The notes: generated from the sequence alone by a model not told the origin. 64,000 nucleotides of DNA from an uncultured Clostridia bacterium (GCA_947627985.1 CANQYD010000004.1:1-64000), one strand, 5' to 3'; counted from the first letter of the stretch, positions 19,073-29,103 are shown. Numbers and translations: made by a program.

Positions 19073-21414
19073 GATTTCCCTCCAATGTATAATTCATCAA
19101 GCTTTTTTGCCATCTCCAAAGCGTCCTTGGTGTAGCAGTCGGCGCCGATACGATCGGCTGTTTCCCGATTAAGAACAGCCCCGCCTACGAATATCTTCGC
19201 CCTACAGCCGCTTTCTTTAAGCATAGAAATTGTCTTTTCCATGCTCGGGACCGTCGTCGTCATCAATGCGGAAAGCCCGACGGCAAAGGGATCATGATCA
19301 TTAACCGCTTTAACTACATCTTCCGGCGAAACGTCTTTTCCGAGATCGACAACGCTCCAGCCGTAGGATTCGATAACCACTTTTACTATATTTTTCCCGA
19401 TATCATGTACATCGCCCTGAACCGTCGCCAAAACGACCTTCCCTTTGGACTCGCGGTCTTTGGGAAGATGCTGCGCCACGACCGCAAACGCGGCTTTTGC
19501 AGCCTCCGCCGATGATATCAGCTGCGGCAAAAAGAGCTTGCCCGCCTCATACGCGGCGCCCACGTCATCAAGAGCTTTTATCAGCACGCCGTTCACGACT
19601 TCCATCGGGTCCTTGGTCAGAAGCTCCTCCTCGGTAAGTTCCCCGGCGCGGCTCTTCAAGCCCTGCCGAACGCAGTCATAAAGGCTCTGCGCGGACTTTT
19701 CCTCCCTCTTGATTCCCAAAACCGAAGCCGTCTGCGCGGGGGTATAATTCTTAAATATGTTAATGAAATTCTCCGCGTTTTTGTCGATCCCCGACAGCAG
19801 CTCATATGCCCTGACGGTCCCGCTCATCTCGCCGTCGGAGGGGTTCATGATCGGCATATTCAGTCCCCGCTCGAGAGCCATCGCCAAAAAAGTGCGGTTC
19901 AAAAGCCTTCTGTTCGGCAGCCCGAAGGAGACGTTCGACACCCCGAGAGCCGTCTTTACCCCGAGACCGCGGACGAGTTCAAGCGCCCTGACCGTCTCCC
20001 GGACCAGCTCCTGCTCGGCGCTTGCGGTCACGACCAAGGTGTCGATCATGATCCGCTCCTTCGGGATTCCGAACTCCTCGGCGGTTCTGATGATCCTCTT
20101 TGCGATCTCGAACCGCTTCTCGGCAGTCCTCGGGACCCCGCCCTTGTCCATCGCAAGCCCCAAGACCACGCAGCCGTATTTTTTCGCGATGGGAAAGACC
20201 CTCTCCATGACCTCCCGCTCGCCGTTTACGCTGTTTATGAGCGGAATTCCGTTGTAGATTCTCGCCGCCGCTTCGAGGGCTTCATGGTTTGAAGAGTCGA
20301 GGGAAAGAGGCAGATCGGTAACCTCCTGCACCTTCCTGACTACCTTCGGCATCAGGCTCTTTTCATCGATCTGCGGAAGCCCGCAGTTGACGTCCAGAAG
20401 ATCGGCTCCCGCGTCCTGCTGACTGAGCGCCTCGCCGATTATATAATCAAAATCTTCGTTTATAAGCGCCTCTTTCAAAGCCTTTTTGCCGGTCGGATTG
20501 AGCCTCTCGCCGCAAATCTTCACCCCGTCCATCACGCAGATTTGGTTTGAGGAATTTATAACCGTCTGCCTTGAAATTTCCCTTTTTCTGACATTCTGAC
20601 CCGAGAAAACGGATATCTTCTCTATAAATTCCGGCGTCGTCCCGCAGCAGCCTCCGATGACCGCGACCCCCATCTCCACCATCTTTTTTATACTCTCATA
20701 AAACGCTTCAGCCGAGAGTTTATAGACGGTTCTGCCGTTCTCAAGTACCGGCAGACCCCGGTTCGGCTGGACTATCACCGGAACGGGCGAGACCGCAAGC
20801 AGCCTCTCGACGACCGGAATCAGCTCCTCGGGACCTAACGAGCAGTTGACCCCGAGCGCGTCGGCTCCCAGGTTTGCGACGGTGTTTGCCGCGATCTCGG
20901 GGGTGGAGCCCGTCAATGTTCTTCCCGACTTGTCAAATGTTACCGTTGCAAATATCGGAAGATCGGTGCTCTCCCGAAGTGCGACAAGCGCAGCTTTTAA
21001 TTCATATAAATCGGAAAAAGTTTCCAGAATATAGCCGTCGCAGAGACCTTCCGAGATTTCCGCGACGGTTTTGTAGGCGCGGTAAGCCTCTTCAAAACTT
21101 AGCTGTCCCATCGGCTCCATCATCATTCCCGTCGGTCCGACGTCGAAAAATACCGGCTTTCCGGCAGCTTTGGCGTTTTCGCATGCGGCTCGGGCGACTT
21201 CATCTATCGCAAACTTCCCGCCGTATTTAATGGGATTGAGACCGAAAGAGTTCGCCGTAATGATATCGGCGTGGGAATACGAGCGGTGGATTTTTTTGAT
21301 ATCCTCCGCGTGGGTGATGTTTAAATCCTCCGGCACCCCCGAAAGCCCCAAGCGTTCAAGCTCGCTTCCGAAGCCGCCGTCGAAGACGATTATCTTCTCC
21401 CCGGGTCGTAGCAT
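19069..21414 (-). CDS. metH: Cobalamin-dependent methionine synthase (lacks reactivation domain)
   Basis: Homocysteine S-methyltransferase domain (GGCCGTTPEFI), pterin-binding domain, B12-binding DVHDIGKNIVKVV. Confidence 0.92.
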   Translation of the reverse strand: MLRPGEKIIVFDGGFGSELERLGLSGVPEDLNITHAEDIKKIHRSYSHADIITANSFGLNPIKYGGKFAIDEVARAACENAKAAGKPVFFDVGPTGMMMEPMGQLSFEEAYRAYKTVAEISEGLCDGYILETFSDLYELKAALVALRESTDLPIFATVTFDKSGRTLTGSTPEIAANTVANLGADALGVNCSLGPEELIPVVERLLAVSPVPVIVQPNRGLPVLENGRTVYKLSAEAFYESIKKMVEMGVAVIGGCCGTTPEFIEKISVFSGQNVRKREISRQTVINSSNQICVMDGVKICGERLNPTGKKALKEALINEDFDYIIGEALSQQDAGADLLDVNCGLPQIDEKSLMPKVVRKVQEVTDLPLSLDSSNHEALEAAARIYNGIPLINSVNGEREVMERVFPIAKKYGCVVLGLAMDKGGVPRTAEKRFEIAKRIIRTAEEFGIPKERIMIDTLVVTASAEQELVRETVRALELVRGLGVKTALGVSNVSFGLPNRRLLNRTFLAMALERGLNMPIMNPSDGEMSGTVRAYELLSGIDKNAENFINIFKNYTPAQTASVLGIKREEKSAQSLYDCVRQGLKSRAGELTEEELLTKDPMEVVNGVLIKALDDVGAAYEAGKLFLPQLISSAEAAKAAFAVVAQHLPKDRESKGKVVLATVQGDVHDIGKNIVKVVIESYGWSVVDLGKDVSPEDVVKAVNDHDPFAVGLSALMTTTVPSMEKTISMLKESGCRAKIFVGGAVLNRETADRIGADCYTKDALEMAKKLDELYIGGKS

Positions 21415-22025
21415 TTATGACCCTCCTTTAAATAATTGCAAGATTTTGCCATAAAGCAGTCCTTACAGCTCTTTTTCGCATGTCCGCCGATTGCGATGAC
21501 CCCCGCCATCGACTTCGAGGGAAGCATGAAGAAGGAACTGCTCAGCGTGACCCCGATCTTCTCGGGGCGTAAAATATCAAAAATATACTTAAGATCATTA
21601 ACCGAGCTTCCGCCGTAGCCGGGGCAAAAGCGGTAGGAAAGATTCTCCCCGATCCCTTTTTCAAAGCCGTCCGAGAGGTATTCAAGGTAGGCGCTTGCGC
21701 AGCAGTCGGTGACGGCTGAGCGGGTCATGTCGGTATAGGAAAGCCGGGAAACGAGCCGATCTACGCCGATCCCGAGCGTCATCACCGAAACGATCACGCC
21801 CCTTGAATCCTTCAAAAAATCGAGGTAGGGAGGCTTATTCAGAAACTCGGGAGGGGTCTCGAATATTTTATAAAGATAATTAAACTGCGCGGCTTTTTCA
21901 AGATCAGCCATGCAGCTCCCGATCAGCAAATCGGTCTCGGGAGACGGCTTTGCGCCCTTGAAGCCGAGGTAGTTGTAGATTTGCGGGCGCAGAAGATCAA
22001 GCTCTGAAAAATTCATTGAAAACAT
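21390..22025 (-). CDS. Standalone vitamin B12-dependent methionine synthase activation domain protein
   Basis: Sequence SYRFCPGYGGSSVNDLKYIF...LSSSFFMLPSKSMAGVIAIG; overlaps metH and metF. Confidence 0.85.
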   Translation of the reverse strand: MFSMNFSELDLLRPQIYNYLGFKGAKPSPETDLLIGSCMADLEKAAQFNYLYKIFETPPEFLNKPPYLDFLKDSRGVIVSVMTLGIGVDRLVSRLSYTDMTRSAVTDCCASAYLEYLSDGFEKGIGENLSYRFCPGYGGSSVNDLKYIFDILRPEKIGVTLSSSFFMLPSKSMAGVIAIGGHAKKSCKDCFMAKSCNYLKEGHKCYDPGRR

Positions 22026-22878
22026 TCTCCAAGCGGCTGCAAATCTCGGCTGCGGTGTCGGCGCGGTTCATTATGTAGAGGTGAATTCCCGGCGCGCCCT
22101 TCGCGATGAGGTCGATGATCTGATAGACCGCGTAGTTGAGCCCGATTTCCCGCATGACCGACGGGCTTTTTGAGTAGCTTTCGATCATGTTCCGAAAATC
22201 GAGGGGGATCGCCGAGCCGCACATCGATTTTATCCTGCGGATATTTTTTGCGCTCACGAGCGGCATGATCCCCGGGATTATCGGCACCGTGACCCCTAAA
22301 CTCCCGGCTTCATGCAAAAGGCGGTAGTAGTAGGAATTGTCGTAGAAAAGCTGCGTGATGAGAAATTCTGCGCCGCAGTCCTGCTTCTTTTTGAGATTCA
22401 TTATGTCGTCTCTTAAGGTGTCGCATTCGGGGTGACCCTCGGGATAGCATGCTCCGCCGAGGCAGAATTTATCGCCGAGATAGGTCATCAAATCGGTAGC
22501 ATGGGGAAAATATTTGCAGTAATCTTCCCCGAAATCGGCGGGCTTGTCTCCTCTGAGCGCAAGGACATTTTCAACGCCCAACGAGATGAGTTTCTCACTC
22601 ACCCGATCGATATCCGAAGGGTCGCTCGGTCCGCCGGTGATGTGCGCAAGGGGTTCAATGCCGGATTTTTTGATCTCCCCCGCGATCTCGGCGGCGTCGC
22701 GTGCGTTAGAGCCGCCTGCGCCGTAGGTCACGCTGATGAAGTCGGGCGAAAGCCTGCCGAGCTTTTCGATGGTTTTTAAGAGCTCCGCCTTCTCCTCGCC
22801 CTCTTTTTTCGGGGGGAACACCTCGAAAGAGAGGGTCCGCTTGGTCTTTAAAATTTCGGAAATTTTCATAATTATCAC
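21997..22878 (-). CDS. metF: Methylenetetrahydrofolate reductase
   Basis: TLSFEVFPPKKEGEEKAELL, FISVTYGAGGS, LALRGDKP, ITQLFYDNSYYYRLL. Confidence 0.93.
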   Translation of the reverse strand: MIIMKISEILKTKRTLSFEVFPPKKEGEEKAELLKTIEKLGRLSPDFISVTYGAGGSNARDAAEIAGEIKKSGIEPLAHITGGPSDPSDIDRVSEKLISLGVENVLALRGDKPADFGEDYCKYFPHATDLMTYLGDKFCLGGACYPEGHPECDTLRDDIMNLKKKQDCGAEFLITQLFYDNSYYYRLLHEAGSLGVTVPIIPGIMPLVSAKNIRRIKSMCGSAIPLDFRNMIESYSKSPSVMREIGLNYAVYQIIDLIAKGAPGIHLYIMNRADTAAEICSRLENVFNEFFRA

Positions 22879-23559
22879 CTATCGTTTTTGTGATGATCTC
22901 AAAGCTGCCTCAAACGCGCGTTTTAGGGGTTCAAAAAGTATAAAAACGCTGATCGAGGCGCATAAAGTCTGGGGTAGCATTACAAGAAATCCGCCGTAGA
23001 AATATGCCTCTGCCGATTTTGCGGAAAATCCGAGCATGAGGGGGCTGATGATATCGTCCAAAAGCGTGAACAGTACCGTCATCACAGCCGCCGCGGACGC
23101 CGCGTTTGAGGATAATTCAGCCCGCTTTATCACTGTGAGTACAAAAAGCGCGGAGAAAATGATAAATAAGATTAAGAATAAAATCCTTATCCTGAGCCGG
23201 TAAACCGCGCTGATCTTTATCCCGAAAACAAAGCCCATAAGAGACAGTACGGCAGATATCAAAAGCGCGATTTTAAAGGCTTTTGGGGGGATTTTTGCAA
23301 GATTTGAAAATACCAAGGCTAACAGCGGATAGTAAATTAGGTAAAGTAAAATTACGGCGGGGTAGAAGCCGTAGATGAGGCATCTTAAGAGCGAAAAGCA
23401 GACGGCGGTAAGAATCCCCGACGCCGTCCCGCAGACGAAGCAATACGCCGAAAATACGGCGGTCACAAGCTCAATCCCCGGGACGAAGCCGAGGGCGTAC
23501 TGCACCGCGACCAAAAGCGCGCTCATCACGGCGCAGCGCGCCAGTCCCCGGGCGCTCAT
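22879..23559 (-). CDS. Putative ECF transporter S-component-like membrane protein
   Basis: LARCAVMSALLVAVQYALGFVPGIELVTAVFSAYCFVCGTASGILTAVCFSLLRCLIYGFYP; multiple TM segments. Confidence 0.65.
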   Translation of the reverse strand: MSARGLARCAVMSALLVAVQYALGFVPGIELVTAVFSAYCFVCGTASGILTAVCFSLLRCLIYGFYPAVILLYLIYYPLLALVFSNLAKIPPKAFKIALLISAVLSLMGFVFGIKISAVYRLRIRILFLILFIIFSALFVLTVIKRAELSSNAASAAAVMTVLFTLLDDIISPLMLGFSAKSAEAYFYGGFLVMLPQTLCASISVFILFEPLKRAFEAALRSSQKR

Positions 23560-23993
23560 CAGTAGGACGAGAGGACCAGCGCGTAGAGCTCGCCTTCGAC
23601 CGCGGGAAGCCCGGAAACGCCGTAGGAAGCGCTTGCAAGGGCGGTGCCGTCATAGTCGTAGGTGCCGAAATCGGTCGAGGAGTAGCTCACGCCGTCGAGC
23701 TCGGAGAGGGTGGTGTAGACAGCCCAGTATTCGTTTTTAGACGCGTCGGCGGATCTTGAATTCACCGATTCGATGAAGAAGCCGTAGTCGCCGTCGGTGC
23801 CGGAGAATGTGAGGGCGCCGGAGTCCTGAAGCTTAGAAAGGAGATCGTAAAGCGTCCCGGAAGTCTCGGAAGCGCTGATCACGACGGCGTTTTCGTCGGA
23901 ATACACCACCTCTCCCGCGGAAGACGAAGCCCCGCAGGAGCAGAGAATGAGCAGGGAAAGAATGAGCGCCAAAGCAGTTGCAAATTTTTTCAT
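23559..23993 (-). CDS. DUF4430-like lipoprotein
   Basis: Lipobox LSLLILCSCGAS; GTLYDLLSKLQDSGALTFSGTDGDYGFFIESVN...YWAVY. Confidence 0.65.
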   Translation of the reverse strand: MKKFATALALILSLLILCSCGASSSAGEVVYSDENAVVISASETSGTLYDLLSKLQDSGALTFSGTDGDYGFFIESVNSRSADASKNEYWAVYTTLSELDGVSYSSTDFGTYDYDGTALASASYGVSGLPAVEGELYALVLSSY

Positions 23994-24022
23994 GTTTAAG
24001 CCTCCATATCAAAGATGATATA

Positions 24023-24051
24023 AGTATACTATATTTGCGGGGGAAATGCAA
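24023..24051 (-). promoter_or_regulatory. Putative promoter of the B12/methionine operon
   Basis: On minus strand TTGCAT-17-TATACT, just upstream of 23993. Confidence 0.5.
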
Positions 24052-24097
24052 GAGGAATACCCAATAAAACATTCAGGTCAATGTAGGTTTGTCAATG

Positions 24098-24303
24098 ATA
24101 TGTTATCTTGACTTGGACAAGCTAACGCCCGCCGTGTTGAACGATATGGTAAAGGCGGTATATGTCCATACGCCGGACAAGTCAAGCGGGCAGAGGGAGC
24201 AGCGGATTGACATTTCCTATGACCTTGTGGGAATACTCCCTTATGTCTTTACTGGAAAGCCTGCAAAACGGAGAAACGGCATAGCCCGCAAGCTACGCCG
24301 TTT
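24098..24303 (+). pseudogene. Remnant of the C-terminal part of a large serine recombinase (DUF4368-like) plus its terminal hairpin
   Basis: LTPAVLNDMVKAVYVHTPDKSSGQREQRIDISYDLVGIL then, after a frameshift, SLLESLQNGETA* (TAG at 24282); GAAACGGCATAGC..GCTACGCCGTTTC hairpin follows. Confidence 0.7.
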
Positions 24304-24363
24304 CCCGAAAACAATCTTATGCTGTTTTATGAGTGCCGCTCTGATCGCGCCGCCTTTGTTTTG

Positions 24364-26187
24364 TCACTGAATATTCCAGTAAATTCCGTATCTGTTTTTA
24401 ATAAGGTAGTAGGGAATGAATCTCAGCCCGCCGCCTTCGTAGACGATATCGCCGGTTCTTTCAAGATATTTCTCGGGATTTTTCTTCACCGCTTCGGCAG
24501 TCGCTCCGAGTTTAAGTACGCCGTCCGAAACGCTGTCTTTTGCGAATGCGACTTCTACCCCCGAGCGGTAGGTCTCTAAGTTTTCGTCTCCCAATTCCGC
24601 TGCAAGGAGATAGTGCCCGTACTTGAAAGCGAGGACGCTGTCGTTGTCTTTAAGAGAATAAGCCCGCAGCCGGACCGATATGCTTATTTCGAGACTGTCT
24701 CCCTTTGAGATGGGGCTTTCGAGCTCGATGAACCCGCCTCTTATAATTATCCCGACGGGAGAGCCGTTTAGGGTCACGTCCATGCTCTCGCTTCCCGAGC
24801 ACCAATCGGGTATGCGAAGGCGGACTTTGATTTTCTCGCCCTTGTGGATTTTGAGGACCGTCCTGCCCTCTCTTACGGCGTCGCGGTCGAGTTCTGCCGA
24901 CAATCCGTCAACTTTCAAAATGAAGGGCATGTAGGTGAGGACCGTGAGATTATTTTTATCCCCGAAGGCAAGGCATTCGCCAAGCTTTGTGAAGTTTTCC
25001 ATTCCCGAGCCGGTGCAGCACCAGAAATCGTCCCAAGGGCTGGAAAAGACCTTGAAGTAGCCCGTCGCCATCGACTGGAAATAGGTGGTCATGCCGGTGT
25101 CGGGGTTCTGAGAGGCGAGAATGTGGTTTATGTAGGCGGTCTCGAGGTAATCCGCGTATTTTTTCTCGCCGGTGATCTTAAAGAGCTCCTTTGTGAGCTT
25201 CAGCATGTTATAGACGTTGCAGGTCTCGCAGTTGGCGTTGGTGCGGTTTTTATCGAGTTTGTCGTCCTCTCTGAAGTGCTCCCACTCCGAGTTTCCGCCG
25301 GTGTGGTAGGTATGGTGGGCGATGACGTTGTCCCAAAAAATCTTAGCGACGTTTAAATAGCGGGTGCAGTCGGTCTTATCGCCCATTATCTGGTATCTTC
25401 TGAGGGCGCCGATTATCTTCGGAATATGGGTATTCGCGTGCCTGCCGTTTAGGAGATTTTCACGGTTTGTGAGGATATCTTCAAAGAAATCCTCCTCGTC
25501 AAATGCGTGAGCGGCTTCGGCGTATTTGGGATCATCGGTACAGCGGTAGAGCTCGTACATCACGTCGTTCATTCCGCCGTATTCGGTCGCCAAAACGGTC
25601 TTGTGGGTCTTTTCATTCCATGACGAGACCTGGGCGCACACCCAATCTCCGAGCTTTTTCGCGATCGAAAGAGCTTCGTCGCAGCCCGCGATCTCATATG
25701 CCGAAAGAAGCCCGCCGAAGAGCTTGTGCATGGTGTACCACGGCACCCATGATTCGGTCATGAGGTCTGTCTTTCCGATCTCGACGTTGTCAAACTGGAT
25801 TTCGGGTTTTTTCGGATCGATGATCTTCCCAGCCCATAAAAAACCGTTTTCAAACTGAGCCTTTGAAAGCCCCGAGACGATGGCGAAAAGTTTTTCGCGC
25901 AGGGCGTCTCTATCCGGAGAAATCAAAAGAGGAGAGACGGAAGCCTGAGCGAGCGCCGAGAGATAGTGACCCATCGCGTGACCGCCTATTAAAAGGCGCT
26001 CCCAACCGCCGTAGGGCTCGGAATCGGTGGGCAGTCCGGCGTTGAGATAAAAGCCAGCGAGGACTCGGTCGATGTCAAAGGATTTAAGGTATGCCGCCTC
26101 TTTTTCGGCGGCGTTTCGGGAGTAGATATCCGTCGGGGCTATGGAGCCGAGGGGGAAGGAATCGACGGACTTGATTTCGTTCAGCAT
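24364..26187 (-). CDS. GH127 beta-L-arabinofuranosidase-like
   Basis: GWERLLIGGHAMGHYLSALAQA, NCETCNVYNMLKLTKELF, FWCCTGSGMENFTKLGE. Confidence 0.9.
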   Translation of the reverse strand: MLNEIKSVDSFPLGSIAPTDIYSRNAAEKEAAYLKSFDIDRVLAGFYLNAGLPTDSEPYGGWERLLIGGHAMGHYLSALAQASVSPLLISPDRDALREKLFAIVSGLSKAQFENGFLWAGKIIDPKKPEIQFDNVEIGKTDLMTESWVPWYTMHKLFGGLLSAYEIAGCDEALSIAKKLGDWVCAQVSSWNEKTHKTVLATEYGGMNDVMYELYRCTDDPKYAEAAHAFDEEDFFEDILTNRENLLNGRHANTHIPKIIGALRRYQIMGDKTDCTRYLNVAKIFWDNVIAHHTYHTGGNSEWEHFREDDKLDKNRTNANCETCNVYNMLKLTKELFKITGEKKYADYLETAYINHILASQNPDTGMTTYFQSMATGYFKVFSSPWDDFWCCTGSGMENFTKLGECLAFGDKNNLTVLTYMPFILKVDGLSAELDRDAVREGRTVLKIHKGEKIKVRLRIPDWCSGSESMDVTLNGSPVGIIIRGGFIELESPISKGDSLEISISVRLRAYSLKDNDSVLAFKYGHYLLAAELGDENLETYRSGVEVAFAKDSVSDGVLKLGATAEAVKKNPEKYLERTGDIVYEGGGLRFIPYYLIKNRYGIYWNIQ

Positions 26188-26375
26188 AGATTGACCTCCG
26201 GTGTATTTTTATATATGATATCACCGGGAGGAAAGATTGTCAAGCGGAGAATGGGGATGATTTGCGGGACTGGGGAGGGGTGGGAAAGGGAGCATTCGGC
26301 TTGCCGACACCATGTTAAAAGGTATCTTAGCCGCGCTTTAAGTCATATTAAAAGGTTTCCCGCCCTGCCCGACCC

Positions 26376-26745
26376 TTGGTAAAAGGTATTCGTTCATTTT
26401 CCCGCCGGAAAATGAACTCATGCTATTTGAAGTAGACCCCTACCCCCGGAAAAGCTTGTGCAAAGGTATGAGCAGAGAGAAGCCCCCTCCCCCTAAAAGG
26501 GGGAGGGGGTTTGGGGGTGGGGGTATGAAAAATCAGCAGAGAGCATTCTGCTTCTATCGTAGATTGGGATAAGATGGAAGGCTCGGCACAGGGCTGGGTA
26601 CCGCTTACAGGGAAAAGCAGGAGCAGAAGCCTCCGGGCGAAGCCCGCCCGCGCGCAAGCGCGCGGGCGCTTCCTCCGCTTTGCGGAGGAAGCCGGCACCT
26701 TCGGTGCCGGGGGCTTCGCCCGGTGTCCTCTCCTGCACCCCCCTA
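26376..26745. repeat. Composite intergenic hairpin element, inverted relative to 1995-2432
   Basis: Contains GGTATTC hairpin (26381-26432), linker (GGGATAAGATGGAAGGCTCGGCAC) and three-arm element (26635-26721). Confidence 0.8.
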
Positions 26746-27912
26746 AAACCTCACGCTCCATCTCTCACTGTACCCCTCATGTATTTCCCCCTGCTTCCCA
26801 CACTTCACCTCGCTGCCGCGCTGAAGCTCGTCAAGCCTGCGGTCAAAATCCTCCCAATCCGCCGGGATTTTCACCGTCTTCCCTGTCCACTGCGACAGGT
26901 AAGCCGCGTTCGATATCATCAGCTCGTTGATCCCCTCGACCCCCGGCGCAAGCAGCTCCCTGCCCTCAAGAACCGCGTCCGCAAAGTTTTGGAGGATTCC
27001 CGCATGCGCGGTCCCGCGGTCGGTCGGGACATATTCATCGATATCCAAATCCGCGCCGGGAAAGCTCTCTTTTGAAGTTATCCTCACTTCCCGCTCGTCC
27101 TTTTTAAGACGCTTATAGATGAGCCTTCCCCGACTGATCTCCACCGTCCCCATGCTCCCCGTGATCTCAAGGCGGTTCGTACCCGGCAGTTCCCCGGTCG
27201 ATGTGATAAACGTCCCCGTCGCGCCGTTTTTATATCTTGCGAAGATGGTGACGTCGTCCTCGACTTCGATATCATGCCACTTTCCGACGTCGCAGAAAGC
27301 GGTTATCTCCTCCGGCATTCCGCATATCCACTGCCATAAATCAAGATTATGAGGTGCCTGATTCAGAAGCACCCCTCCGCCTTCGCCCGACCACGTCGCC
27401 CGCCACGAGCCGGAGTCGTAGTAATGCTGCGTGCGGTACCAGTTGGTGACGATCCACGACGTGCGCTTGAGTTCGCCTATCCCGCCGCTTTTAACGATCT
27501 CTCTCGCCCTTTGATACAGCGGGTCGGTGCGCTGGTTGAACATTATCCCGAAGACTTTTCCGGATCGCTTTGCCGTTTCATTCATCTTCATCGCGACGCT
27601 GACCCTGATATCCTCCGGCTTTTCGGTCAGGACATGAAGCCCCGCGTCAAGCGCTTCTATCGCGATTTTCCCATGCATCGGGTGAGGCGTCGAGATGAGT
27701 ACCGCCTGAACCCCGCCGCTTTTAATCATTTCCCGATAATCGGTAAACGCCGGGATTCCGGGGATTTTTTTCCTGAAGTGTTCAAGCCGCTCGGGGTCGA
27801 TGTCGCATATCCCCCCAAGGCTCATGCCCCGGATTTTACCGCTCGAAATGCAGCCGAAGTGCGCCGAACCTATTCCACCGACGCCGATTATGCCGATCTT
27901 AAAGCCGTCCAT
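26743..27912 (-). CDS. Gfo/Idh/MocA family oxidoreductase
   Basis: IGIIGVGGIGSAHFGCI; EKPEDIRVSVAMKM; GGVLLNQAPHNLDLWQWICGMP. Confidence 0.92.
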   Translation of the reverse strand: MDGFKIGIIGVGGIGSAHFGCISSGKIRGMSLGGICDIDPERLEHFRKKIPGIPAFTDYREMIKSGGVQAVLISTPHPMHGKIAIEALDAGLHVLTEKPEDIRVSVAMKMNETAKRSGKVFGIMFNQRTDPLYQRAREIVKSGGIGELKRTSWIVTNWYRTQHYYDSGSWRATWSGEGGGVLLNQAPHNLDLWQWICGMPEEITAFCDVGKWHDIEVEDDVTIFARYKNGATGTFITSTGELPGTNRLEITGSMGTVEISRGRLIYKRLKKDEREVRITSKESFPGADLDIDEYVPTDRGTAHAGILQNFADAVLEGRELLAPGVEGINELMISNAAYLSQWTGKTVKIPADWEDFDRRLDELQRGSEVKCGKQGEIHEGYSERWSVRF

Positions 27913-29087
27913 TATTTATTCCCGCCGTAGGTCCCGGAAGTGTCGGCGACCTGCTCTTTGACGTTTTTCTTGATTTTTGAGGTCGCTATCCTCTTCTTCA
28001 ATTCCTCATAGAAGAGGTCCTCGTCAAATTCCCTTAAATCGATCTCTTTGCCGAGCCATGCCGAGAGATGGATAGCGTTTGATATCGTAAGACCGTAAAT
28101 GCCCTCGCTTCCGTGCGCGACAAGCGGTTCGCCGCGAAGAATCGCGCCTCCCCAAGCCCTCAGAACTCCGTCGTGCTGGGGGTTTGAGCCGTCAAGATCA
28201 AGATCGATATTGTGCGCGCCCATATTCCCGAACGGGACCGTATTAGTCCTTGAAAACTCCGGCTCCGGCATGTCAAATTCCAAAACCGACAGACCCGAGT
28301 AATCCGAAACAATCTTCGCCTTGTCGAGCTGGATTTCAAAACGGTTGGTGCCCTTTGCGTCTCCCGTCGTCGTGATGAACACTCCCGTCGCGCCGTTTTC
28401 ATATTCGCAGTACGCCGTCACGTCGTCCTCGACCTCGATATCATGCCATTTTCCGAATTTCATGTGCGCCGAAATCTTCACCGGCATTCCGCATATCCAC
28501 TGCCACAGATCCAGATTGTGCGGAGCCTGATTGAGGAGCACCCCGCCGCCTTCGCCAGCCCATGTTGCGCGCCATGAACCCGAGTCGAAGTACGCCTGCG
28601 GACGGTACCAGTCGGTGATGATCCAGTTTGTCCGCCTGATCTGACCGTATTTCCCCGACTGCACAAGCTCCCGCATCTTCTTGTAAACGCAGTTTGTGCG
28701 CTGGTTGAACATCATCCCGAAGACGACGTCGGGGTGCTTTTTTGCCTCCTCGTTCATCTCGCGGACCTGCTTTGTATACACTCCCGCGGGCTTCTCGCAC
28801 ATGACGTGAATCTCCCGTTTTAAGCACTCTATGACGTACTTCGGGTGATCGTAGTGGGGCACGGCGACGATGCATGCGTCTATCTTTTTTGAATCGAGCA
28901 TTTCCTCGGCGCTGCTAAATCTCAAAACGTCCTCCCCGAGCTCTTTTTTTGCCCATTCAAGCCTTGCGGGGTTGATATCCGCGACAGCCGTGAGCACAAA
29001 ATCGGGGCAATTTCCCGCTTTGATCCTGCCCGCATGCCCCGAGCCCATGTTTCCTATTCCGATGATACCGAGCCTGATTTTTTCCAT
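27912..29087 (-). CDS. Gfo/Idh/MocA family oxidoreductase
   Basis: MEKIRLGIIGIGNMGSGHAGRI; CEKPAGVYTKQVREM; same NQAPHNLDLWQWICGMP block. Confidence 0.92.
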   Translation of the reverse strand: MEKIRLGIIGIGNMGSGHAGRIKAGNCPDFVLTAVADINPARLEWAKKELGEDVLRFSSAEEMLDSKKIDACIVAVPHYDHPKYVIECLKREIHVMCEKPAGVYTKQVREMNEEAKKHPDVVFGMMFNQRTNCVYKKMRELVQSGKYGQIRRTNWIITDWYRPQAYFDSGSWRATWAGEGGGVLLNQAPHNLDLWQWICGMPVKISAHMKFGKWHDIEVEDDVTAYCEYENGATGVFITTTGDAKGTNRFEIQLDKAKIVSDYSGLSVLEFDMPEPEFSRTNTVPFGNMGAHNIDLDLDGSNPQHDGVLRAWGGAILRGEPLVAHGSEGIYGLTISNAIHLSAWLGKEIDLREFDEDLFYEELKKRIATSKIKKNVKEQVADTSGTYGGNK

Positions 29088-29103
29088 TATTTTACTCCTT
29101 TCG

